Origin: Streptomyces sp. NA04227
Lineage (GTDB): Bacteria; Actinomycetota; Actinomycetes; Streptomycetales; Streptomycetaceae
Direction: 5' to 3'
Assembly (NCBI RefSeq): GCF_013364195.1
Contig: NZ_CP054918.1
Location: 1,167,001 to 1,231,000 of the forward strand
Length of the DNA stretch: 64,000 bases
Under the pieces are notes generated by a model, which was not told the origin of the DNA, did no database searches, and saw only the letters and a program-made list of their open reading frames with translations. Numbering within the stretch: the stretch's first letter is position 1; each line of letters starts with the position of its first letter. This document shows, piece after piece, positions 25,741 through 32,654 of this stretch. The translations under genes and the position numbers were made by a program.

Positions 25741-25811
25741 CCTCCCGAGATCAGGTGGATCGCGGTGGGATTCTTGGAGAGAGAAGTAACCGCGTTCCGC
25801 GCACCGGGAGG
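25741..25811 (-). ncRNA. Y RNA-like unit 2, short form without tRNA-like module
   Basis: 71 nt on the minus strand, closed by a perfect 7-bp stem (CCTCCCG with CGGGAGG). As in the flanking units this is followed by GTGCG, a short stem (GGA with TCC), an A mismatch, stem CGCGGT/ACCGCG and TACTTC. The tip is only a small hairpin TTCT-CTCTCCA-AGAA. The 3' side carries CTGATCT before the basal stem, matching CTGAACT in unit 1. It looks like a minimal Ro-binding Y RNA. Spacers to units 1 and 3 are 12 and 6 nt. Confidence 0.65.
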
Positions 25812-25823
25812 TGCATGAAATTG

Positions 25824-25964
25824 TCCATCCGGAGTTCAGGGCGGCGGGACCATATTTGGTGCTCTGCCCCTGAGCTACACCGGCACGAATGCCGGTGGCA
25901 GGATTCGAACCTGCGACCTCCCCATTAAGAGTGGAAGTAGGTCCTGCCTTCGCACCCGGACAGA
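25824..25964 (-). ncRNA. Yrl-type Y RNA unit 1 with permuted tRNA-like module
   Basis: 141 nt on the minus strand, closed by a 9-bp basal stem with two wobbles (TCTGTCCGG with CCGGATGGA). Then come GTGCG, GGC, an A-C mismatch, stem GGACC/GGTCC and TACTTC. The module at the tip is T arm GCAGG-TTCGAAT-CCTGC (25898-25914), an acceptor-like stem CACCGGC/GCCGGTG closed by a 6-nt loop (25878-25897), TA, then D arm GCTC-AGGGGCA-GAGC (25861-25875). Before the T arm a hairpin TTCCA-CTCTTAA-TGGGG resembles an anticodon arm. The unit starts where transcription from the TAGAGT -10 box would begin. Confidence 0.75.
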
Positions 25965-25968
25965 AAGA

Positions 25969-25999
25969 ACTCTAGGCGGCGGGCCGCTTGTGGGGCCAA
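25969..25999 (-). promoter_or_regulatory. Putative promoter of the Y RNA cluster
   Basis: On the minus strand TTGGCC (25999-25994) and TAGAGT (25974-25969) are separated by 19 bases. Transcription would start near 25962, within two bases of the first base pair of Y RNA unit 1. The spacer is long for a housekeeping sigma factor, so this is tentative. Confidence 0.4.
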
Positions 26000-26070
26000 G
26001 GGTTTTTCGCGCCCCTCCGGGCCCGGCGTGCCCACGACTCCCTTTCACCGAGGGCCACTTGGGACGAAAG

Positions 26071-26109
26071 CGCGCCGCCGCCCACCGGAGGACCGGGGGC
26101 GGCGGCGCG
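26071..26109 (-). terminator. Terminator of the phoX gene
   Basis: CGCGCCGCCGCCC (26071-26083) and GGGCGGCGGCGCG (26097-26109) are perfect inverted copies. On the minus strand the hairpin is followed by CTTTCGT. It separates the PhoX gene from the RNA cluster, which implies a separate promoter for the latter. Confidence 0.75.
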
Positions 26110-26138
26110 TACGACGTGCCGCGGGGCGGCGGAAGGCG

Positions 26139-27590
26139 TCAGCGGCGGGGCTGGCGCTTCCAGGGGCCGGTGATGGCGTACATGATGCCCGGCTCCTGCA
26201 CGTTGGCGAACAGGGTGCGGCCGTCGGGCGAGAAGGTGACCCCGGCGAACTCGCTGTACTCCGGCTCCTCGGCGGTGCCGATGTTGAGCTGGTTGCGGGC
26301 GATCGGGTACGTACGGCCGCTGTCGGTGGCGCCGAACAAGTGCTGGATGCCCTCGCCGTCCTCGGCGAGGATCAGGCCGCCGTACGGGGAGACGGTGATG
26401 TTGTCCGGGCCGTCGAGGGCGCCGTCCTTCGAGGGGTCCTCGTTGACGCCGAGCAGCACCTTCAGGGTGAGGGTGCGGCGGCCCGGGTGGTAGAACCACA
26501 CCTGGCCGTCGTGCTGCTCGGGGCTCTCCTCGCGGGCGTAGGAGGAGACGATGTACACACCGCCGTCACCCCACCACATGCCCTCCAGCTTGCGGGCCCG
26601 GGTGACCTCGCCGTCCGTGAACTGCTTGCGCACCGAGACGGTCTTGGCGTCGCGGTCGGGGACGTCGATCCAGTCGATGCCGTAGACCGTGCCGATCTCG
26701 GTGGCGCGAGACAGGTCGTCCACGAACCGGCCGCCGGAGTCGAAGCACTTGAAGGCCTGGAGCACGCCCGCGTCGTCGGCGAGCGTGGCCAGCTTGCCCC
26801 GGCCGTGCTCGAAGCCGCGCGGCGGGGTCCAGCGGTAGAGCAGGCCGTTCGGGTCGCTGGCGTCCTCGGTCAGGTACAGGTGGCCCCGGCGGCGGTCGAC
26901 CACGACCGCCTCGTGGGCGTAGCGGCCGAGCGCCTTGATGGGCTTGGGTTCCCGGTTGGCGCGCTCGTCCTCGGGGTCGACCTCGAAGACATAACCGTGG
27001 TCCTTGGTCATGCCCTTCTGACCGGCCTTGTCCTCGGTCTCCTCGCAGGTGAGCCAGGTGCCCCAAGGGGTGGCGCCACCGGCGCAGTTGGTGGAGGTGC
27101 CCGCGATACCGACCCACTGGCCGACGTGGCCGTCGCGGCGGACCTCGACGACGGTGCAGCCACCGGCGGCGGCCGGGTCGTAGACACGGCCCTCGGCGAG
27201 CGGCACCGGGTGCTCCCAGTCCGCGCGCTTGCCCTTGAGCTCGTGATTGGTGACCAGGACGGTGGCGCCGCGGCGGCCCTCGAAGGCGGCCGTGCCGTCC
27301 TGCTTGCCCGGGGTGAACTCGCCGCTCTCCAGCTTGGTCTCACCGGTGCGGGCGAGCACGCGGTACGAGAATCCGGCGGGCAGGGCGAGCAGGCCCTCCG
27401 GGTCGTCGATCAGCGGGCCGTACCCCAGCCCGTGCACCCGGTCGTGGTCGTCGTCGGAGCCCGCCGTCTCGGTGTCCTGCGTGGCGAGGGCGCCGGGCGC
27501 GGTGGCCAGGACGCCGACGGTGCCGACCAGAGCGACCCCGGCGCCTGTGTACGCCGAGCGTCGGGCGAAGTCCCTGCGAGTGAGCGACAT
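26139..27590 (-). CDS. PhoX-family secreted protein (alkaline phosphatase-like, Tat substrate)
   Basis: A 483-residue protein of the PhoX/DUF839 family, calcium- and iron-dependent phosphatases secreted in folded form. The N terminus has a twin-arginine signal (TRRDFARRSAYTG, then a hydrophobic stretch, with a cleavage-like GALA). Family segments include VLVTNHELKG, CAGGATPWGTWLTCEET, YAHEAVVV and DNITVSPYGGLILAEDG. The ATG has AGGAG seven bases upstream. Phosphate control is likely for the family, but no clear PHO-box pair was found upstream. Confidence 0.88.
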   Translation of the reverse strand: MSLTRRDFARRSAYTGAGVALVGTVGVLATAPGALATQDTETAGSDDDHDRVHGLGYGPLIDDPEGLLALPAGFSYRVLARTGETKLESGEFTPGKQDGTAAFEGRRGATVLVTNHELKGKRADWEHPVPLAEGRVYDPAAAGGCTVVEVRRDGHVGQWVGIAGTSTNCAGGATPWGTWLTCEETEDKAGQKGMTKDHGYVFEVDPEDERANREPKPIKALGRYAHEAVVVDRRRGHLYLTEDASDPNGLLYRWTPPRGFEHGRGKLATLADDAGVLQAFKCFDSGGRFVDDLSRATEIGTVYGIDWIDVPDRDAKTVSVRKQFTDGEVTRARKLEGMWWGDGGVYIVSSYAREESPEQHDGQVWFYHPGRRTLTLKVLLGVNEDPSKDGALDGPDNITVSPYGGLILAEDGEGIQHLFGATDSGRTYPIARNQLNIGTAEEPEYSEFAGVTFSPDGRTLFANVQEPGIMYAITGPWKRQPRR

Positions 27591-27877
27591 GTGGTGTCTC
27601 CTGTGACCTTCGATGACCGAGGACCGGACCCGAAACCCCGGCCCGCGGACCTGCGCGCCTCAGGAGTGCGCGGGGGACCCGGGTTTCGGCCACACGGTTC
27701 CGCCCGTACATGGACAGCAGTTGAACGAGGGCCGAAGCGGGCGGATCTCCTTACCGGCATCTGGGCCGCGACCGCCGCCGCGCCGCCAGGAGTACGACGC
27801 GCGGCTCACCCGTGCACCGGCCCCGAAATCCCCCCACCGCTCACCGGGAGCTCAGCGGCCCGAGCCCCCGTCCCGCC

Positions 27878-29314
27878 TCAACTGCCCTTCTGCGAACGGG
27901 CCTTGAACGCGGCCTTGCGGGCCTCCTTGGCCACCCTCTTGTCGGGGTGCAGGCGCCCCATGGCCTCCAGGACCGCGGCCGTGGCCGGGTGGTCCACCCG
28001 CCAGGCGGACTCGAAGAAGCCGCTGTGCTGCTGGGCCAGGCCCTCCACCAGGGACTGGAGCTCGGGGGAGTTGCCCTCGGCGGCGAGCTGCGCGGCCAGG
28101 GTGTCCACGGTCAGCCAGAAGATCATCGACTCCGAGGGCGGGGGCACGTCCCGGGCCCCGTGCTCGGCCAGCCACACCCGGGCCAGACCGCCGAGCTCGG
28201 CGTCGTCCAGGACCTCCCGCAGGGCGGGCTCGGCGGAGGTGTCGACCAGCGACAGGGCCTGCTGACAGCGCAGCCTGCGCAGCGGGGCACCCTCGTCGCC
28301 GCCGCGCGCGGCGGCCAGCAACTCCCGTGCGGCGGCCAGGGTTTCGCGGTTGCCGAGCCACTGCTCGATCTCGCTCTGGGCGGCGGACTGCGGATATCCG
28401 GAGGTGCCGTCGAGCAGTGCGTCGGCGCCCTTGCCGGACAGTTCGCCGACCACCGGCGCCGCGATTCCGGCCTCGGCCAGCCGCGCCCGCATCCCGTACA
28501 GACCGAGCGGGGTGAGCCGGACCATCCCGTACCGGGTGACGTCGGAGTCGTCGACCGGGGCGGGCGCCGTCTGCTCGTCCTCCTCGGCCAGCAGCGCCTC
28601 GTCCACCGGCTGGAAGTCGACCAGGCCGATCGGCTCGATGAGCCGGAACTGGTCGTCCAGCCGCACCATGGCGCGGGAGACCTCTTCGAGGACCTCGTCG
28701 GTGGGCTGCTCCATGTCGTCGGGGACCAGCATCGAGGCGGCGAGCGCGGGCAGCGGTACGGGAGCCGGCTGGGCGGTGGAGTCCTCGCCGACGGTGAGCA
28801 GGTACAGGTTGCCGAGGACGCCGTCGAGGAAGTCCGCCTCGGCCTCGGGGTCCCAGTCCACCTGGTCCAGGTCGAGGGTGCCCTCGCCGTCCAGGGCGCC
28901 CAGGAGCCCGTCCAGTTCGGGCACACCGGCGTCGGCGAGCACGGTCTCCAGCGCGGTCAGCCACAACTGGAGGACGTCCTGCGGGGAGCCGGACAGGAGC
29001 CGGTCGAGTTCGGCGCCCCGGGTGACGGTGCCCTCCTCCTCGTCGGTGATCTCCACCAGTTCGCAGTCGACGGCGACCCGCCAGGCCTCACTGGCGTAGG
29101 CGGGGCCGTCCTCGTCCCCGGCGAGCCCCAGCGCGTCGGCCGCCGCCTCCAGTTGCTCGTCGACGAGCTCGCCGCCCGCACCCACCCGGGTGTCGGCGTC
29201 CGCCCACCGGGCCAGCCGTACCGCACGCGTGAGGAGCGGCGCGGCGAGCGCGTCCCGCGCGAGTTCCGCCTCGGGGCGCAGCCGCACCGGCGGCAGGGGG
29301 GCACTGTCTGGCAT
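27878..29314 (-). CDS. Conserved hypothetical protein, acidic, 478 aa
   Basis: An acidic, leucine- and alanine-rich cytoplasmic protein, apparently all-helical, with no signal or membrane segment. The start has GGAGGAG eight bases upstream. The C-terminal region (LDDAELGGLARVWLAEHGA, ATAAVLEAMGRLHPDKRVAKEARKAAFKA) looks like helical repeats. No catalytic motif was seen. I recognise it only as a kind of protein common in actinobacteria. The 287 bases upstream of it (27591-27877) hold nothing else that I can support. Confidence 0.72.
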   Translation of the reverse strand: MPDSAPLPPVRLRPEAELARDALAAPLLTRAVRLARWADADTRVGAGGELVDEQLEAAADALGLAGDEDGPAYASEAWRVAVDCELVEITDEEEGTVTRGAELDRLLSGSPQDVLQLWLTALETVLADAGVPELDGLLGALDGEGTLDLDQVDWDPEAEADFLDGVLGNLYLLTVGEDSTAQPAPVPLPALAASMLVPDDMEQPTDEVLEEVSRAMVRLDDQFRLIEPIGLVDFQPVDEALLAEEDEQTAPAPVDDSDVTRYGMVRLTPLGLYGMRARLAEAGIAAPVVGELSGKGADALLDGTSGYPQSAAQSEIEQWLGNRETLAAARELLAAARGGDEGAPLRRLRCQQALSLVDTSAEPALREVLDDAELGGLARVWLAEHGARDVPPPSESMIFWLTVDTLAAQLAAEGNSPELQSLVEGLAQQHSGFFESAWRVDHPATAAVLEAMGRLHPDKRVAKEARKAAFKARSQKGS

Positions 29315-29713
29315 CGGATGGATCTCCTCCGGCGTAAGCGTCGACGAACCAGCGTAGAGGGTGCGCGGCGGTTCCGGCGTCAGCTCGGCGGCCAGTGGCC
29401 GGACCCGGCCGTTGTGGCCGAAGGGGACCGTCGCCCGCCACGTCCGCCCGGGCCGGCCGAACGGGCTCCCCGAACCCCTCGCCCCCTTTCGCCCGAGGTG
29501 CCCAAGTAACCCGGTTCATACGGTCTTTGGCCTGCGTACACCCGGCCAACCTTGACAACAGGTGCGGATGCGCACGAGATTGACGCGCGTAGAAATCGAA
29601 CGCCGGTCTAGGACTCCGCGCCCCGCTCCAGCAGTGGCCCGCACAGCGGCACACGGCTTTGCGCTCCACCGTCCAGCCCGTCCGGCGCACTCCCCGTCCC
29701 CGGAGGGATTCCC
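29315..29713 (+). other. Upstream region of the secreted nuclease gene
   Basis: 399 bases without a supported gene. TTGACA occurs at 29552-29557 and could be a -35 box, with GAGATT as a poor -10 eighteen bases on. Nothing else stands out. Confidence 0.4.
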
Positions 29714-31546
29714 TTGCCCAGCAAGACCACTTGGCGCCTCGCCGCGCTCACCGTCGCCGCCGTCAGCACCGCGACCGGCGCCGTGGTGCTCTCCTCGCCC
29801 GCCTCCGCCGACGAGGTCCGCGTCCACGACGTCCAGGGCGAGACCCGCACCTCCCCGCTGGCCGGTCAGCAGGTGACCGACGTCCCCGGCGTCGTCACCG
29901 GCGTCCGCACCTACGGCTCCAAGGGCTTTTGGATCCAGGACACCGAGGGCGACGGCGACGAGGCCACCAGTGAGGGCGTCTTCGTCTTCACCAGCTCGGC
30001 GCCCCAGGTCGCCGTGGGCGACAAGGTGCTGGTCGACGGCACCGTCACCGAGTACGTGCCCGGCGGCGCGAACAGCGGGAACCAGTCGCTGACCGAGATC
30101 ACCGAGCCGACCGTCACCGTGGAGTCCTCGGACAACGAGCTGCCCGAGGCCGAACTCCTCGACGCCGAGAGCGTTCCGGACGCCTACTCCCCCGAGGGCG
30201 AGGGCGAGGACGGCTCGGTCAACGGCCTGCCGCTGCGCCCGGACACCTACGCGCTGGACCGCTACGAGTCCCTCGAAGGCATGAACGTCCGCATCGGCAC
30301 CTCCCGGGTGATCACCGCCACCGACGCCCACTACGAGCTGTGGGTCACCGTGAAGCCGAAGGAGCGCCCCACCGAGCGCGGCGGCTCCCTGTACAACGGT
30401 TACTCCGCGCAGAACGGCGGACGGCTCCAGATCCAGTCCCTGATACCCGCCGCCGACCAGGCCTTCCCCAAGGCCGATGTCGGCGACACCCTGGCCGGAC
30501 GGACCGAAGGCCCCCTGGACTACTCGCAGTTCGGCGGTTACACGCTGACCGCGCGCAGCCTCGGCGCCGTCGAGAAGGGCGGCCTGAAGCGCGAGAGCAC
30601 CCGCCCCCAGCAGCGGGACCAGCTCGCGGTCGCCACGTACAACGTGGAGAACCTCGACCCGACCGACCCGCAGTCGAAGTTCGACCGCCTCGCCGAGGCC
30701 GTGGTGCGCAATCTCGCCGCGCCGGACGTGCTGGCCCTGGAGGAGATCCAGGACAACAACGGCGCCAAGAACGACGGCACGGTCGCCGCCGACGCGACGC
30801 TGGAGAAGTTCACCGCGGCGATCGAGGCCCAGGGCGGCCCGCGCTACGAGTGGCGCTCCATCGACCCGGTCGACAAGGCGGACGGCGGTGAGCCCGGCGG
30901 CAACATCCGCCAGGTCTTCCTGTTCAACCCGGACCGGGTCTCCTTCACCGACCGCCCCGGCGGCACCGCCACGGACGCCGTCGAGGTCCGCGAGAACGGG
31001 GACGGCAAGGCCGCGCTCAGCGCCTCCCCGGGCCGTATCAGCCCCGACGCCGACGCCTGGAAGAACAGCCGCAAGCCGCTGGCCGGCGAGTTCGTCTTCC
31101 GCGGCCGCACGGTCTTCGTGATCGCCAACCACTTCGCCTCCAAGGGCGGCGACCAGGCCCTGCACTCGCAGTTCCAGCCGCCGGTCCGCGGCTCCGAGGA
31201 GCAGCGCCACCAGCAGGCCCGCGAGGTCAACTCCTTCGTCAAGGACCTGCTCTCGGTCCAGAAGAACGCCCGGGTGATCACCCTCGGCGACATCAACGAC
31301 TTCGAGTTCTCCGCGACCACCCGCCTCCTGGAGGACGACCGCGCGCTGTACTCGGCGATCAAGTCCCTGCCGAAGAAGGCCCGTTACTCCTACGTCTACC
31401 AGGGCAACAGCCAGGTGCTCGACCAGATCCTGGTCAGCCCCGCCGTCCGCGACCGCGGCTTCTCGTACGACAGCGTGCACATCAACGCCGAGTTCGCCGA
31501 GCAGAACAGCGACCACGACCCGCAGGTGCTGCGCTTCAAGCCGTGA
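29714..31546 (+). CDS. Secreted endonuclease/exonuclease/phosphatase-family nuclease
   Basis: A 610-residue extracellular enzyme. The TTG start has GGAGGG six bases upstream and begins a normal signal peptide (LAALTVAAVSTATGAVVL...ASA|DE). Residues about 35-290 hold an OB-like domain (VTGVRTYGSKGFWIQD, VAVGDKVLVDGTVTEY). The EEP catalytic domain follows, with YNVENLDPTD, ALEEIQDNNG, IANHFASKGGD, LGDINDFEF and the final NSDHDPQVLRF. These carry the expected Asn, Glu, Asp/Asn and His residues. It resembles ExeM-type extracellular DNases and probably scavenges nucleic acid for phosphate. It is monocistronic and closed by a terminator. Confidence 0.87.
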   Translation: MPSKTTWRLAALTVAAVSTATGAVVLSSPASADEVRVHDVQGETRTSPLAGQQVTDVPGVVTGVRTYGSKGFWIQDTEGDGDEATSEGVFVFTSSAPQVAVGDKVLVDGTVTEYVPGGANSGNQSLTEITEPTVTVESSDNELPEAELLDAESVPDAYSPEGEGEDGSVNGLPLRPDTYALDRYESLEGMNVRIGTSRVITATDAHYELWVTVKPKERPTERGGSLYNGYSAQNGGRLQIQSLIPAADQAFPKADVGDTLAGRTEGPLDYSQFGGYTLTARSLGAVEKGGLKRESTRPQQRDQLAVATYNVENLDPTDPQSKFDRLAEAVVRNLAAPDVLALEEIQDNNGAKNDGTVAADATLEKFTAAIEAQGGPRYEWRSIDPVDKADGGEPGGNIRQVFLFNPDRVSFTDRPGGTATDAVEVRENGDGKAALSASPGRISPDADAWKNSRKPLAGEFVFRGRTVFVIANHFASKGGDQALHSQFQPPVRGSEEQRHQQAREVNSFVKDLLSVQKNARVITLGDINDFEFSATTRLLEDDRALYSAIKSLPKKARYSYVYQGNSQVLDQILVSPAVRDRGFSYDSVHINAEFAEQNSDHDPQVLRFKP

Positions 31547-31588
31547 ACTCCCCTGTAGCCGAGGGGACTTGCACGCTCGCATAGGAAC

Positions 31589-31618
31589 GTGGCCCGCGTC
31601 CGCCCGGACGCGGGCCAC
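31589..31618. terminator. Terminator between nuclease gene and convergent membrane-protein gene
   Basis: GTGGCCCGCGTCCG (31589-31602) and CGGACGCGGGCCAC (31605-31618) are perfect inverted copies with a very short loop, placed between two converging genes. Confidence 0.75.
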
Positions 31619-31655
31619 TCGCGTTGTCGTGGCAGGACCTCGTCGTGGCAGGACT

Positions 31656-32351
31656 TCACTGTGCTCGGTGTGGTCGGTCCTCACGCGGGGCGTCCTCACC
31701 CTCGGCGGACGGGCCGGGCGGGCCGTTCTCCCCGCCCGCGAGTGCGGCGGATTCCGGACCGTCCGTACCGTCGCCGTCGCCGTCGAGTGCGGCCCGGGCG
31801 GCGGCCACGAAGCGTCGGCTGGTGGCGAACCGCACACGCAGCGCGGCGGAGCGGGCGTCGGGCGCCAACTCGACGGCGCTGAGCGGGACTTCATGGCCAC
31901 TCTCGCGCTGGTCACCCGCGCCGAACGTCGCCCGTTCACCCACCGCCCCGGCATGCGTACGGAACTCCTCGGCCAGTCCGCGTACGACCGCACGCCCGGC
32001 CCCGGCCACCTCCTCCGGCCCCGTGAGCTGAACCCGGATCAAGGCCTCGTCGACGGCACGCCGCGCGGTGAACCCCGCCTGCCAGGGCAGGGGTTCGGCG
32101 AACGGGCGGGCCGTCCAGCCCTCGTCCAGGACGCGGTAGGCGGCGTCCACCCGGCCGAGGAACTGCTCGTAGGCCAGGCCCCGGGCCTCCCGGCGGGCAG
32201 CCGCGCGCTGCTCCGCACGCTCCTCGCGTGCGAGTGCCGCCTGGTGCCGGAGCTGCCGCGCGGTCGTCCGGGCGGACACCAGGGCGGCGAGCCCGGCCGC
32301 CGCCAGCGTGGACAGCGCGGTGATCAGGGCTACGGCGACGGTGGGGTTCAC
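31656..32351 (-). CDS. Hypothetical membrane-anchored protein
   Basis: A 231-residue protein from the GTG at 32351 (MNPTVAVALITAL), which opens with one transmembrane helix (VAVALITALSTLAAAGLAALVSA). Next come an arginine/alanine/glutamate-rich coiled-coil-like segment (RQLRHQAALAREERAEQRAAARREA) and a helical cytoplasmic domain. The C-terminal tail is rich in Asp/Gly/Glu. This layout is common among actinobacterial orphans. No function is recognised. Confidence 0.65.
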   Translation of the reverse strand: MNPTVAVALITALSTLAAAGLAALVSARTTARQLRHQAALAREERAEQRAAARREARGLAYEQFLGRVDAAYRVLDEGWTARPFAEPLPWQAGFTARRAVDEALIRVQLTGPEEVAGAGRAVVRGLAEEFRTHAGAVGERATFGAGDQRESGHEVPLSAVELAPDARSAALRVRFATSRRFVAAARAALDGDGDGTDGPESAALAGGENGPPGPSAEGEDAPREDRPHRAQ

Positions 32352-32654
32352 GGGGGCATTGTTTCGCGGGACCTCGGCGAATACGAGGGGCTCGTACGCA
32401 CCGAGAACACCTCTCGAAGCCGCGAGCTTCCTCAACGTCGACGATCTCTATCTGTGGCCTACCCGTCGAGCGGCAGGCTAAGTGCCCCGATCATCGCCGA
32501 GCTAAACTTGTACCGTCCGTAACATGATGGGTTACTTATGGCATTTCGGTATCGCTGATCAAGAAGGCAAAGAATCAACGCAATAAACCATAATCAGTCG
32601 CATTAGAAGCAGCTTCAGGCAGTGCCACTCCCACCAAGCTGCAACACTTTACAG
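32352..32654. other. Transition from core to lower-GC DNA
   Basis: About 300 bases with no supported gene. Base composition shifts within it from very GC-rich to clearly AT-richer near 32440-32520, marking one edge of the foreign-looking segment. Confidence 0.5.
32609..32642 (-). terminator. Possible terminator of the lower-GC gene
   Basis: On the minus strand GCAGCTT and AAGCTGC are perfect inverted copies with a 20-base loop, followed by TTCTAATG, 12 bases past the stop codon of the gene at 32655-33746. Confidence 0.4.

Noticed and set aside
25664..25884. A single tRNA with a long intron, using the 5' half of unit 1 and the 3' half of unit 3
   Set aside because: The halves pair better within their own units, unit 2 would be a structured intron with no splice signals, and both Ro-type stems would be broken.
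23730..25928. Long plus-strand open frame across the Ro60 gene
   Set aside because: It mirrors Ro60 and runs through the RNA units; no family features and poor start.
25612..25948. Two ordinary tRNA genes (T-arm and D-arm sequences are obvious, including a Lys-like anticodon loop)
   Set aside because: On the minus strand the T arm precedes the D arm in both copies, and the acceptor strands are joined by a 5-6 nt loop. On the plus strand the conserved bases are reversed. No linear cloverleaf can be formed within a unit.
25741..25964. CRISPR-like or simple direct repeats
   Set aside because: Similarity between units is structural and partial; there are no identical repeats with unique spacers and no cas genes.
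29315..29713. PHO box upstream of the secreted nuclease
   Set aside because: One GGTTCAT-like heptamer is present, but the expected tandem partner at 11-bp spacing is not convincing.
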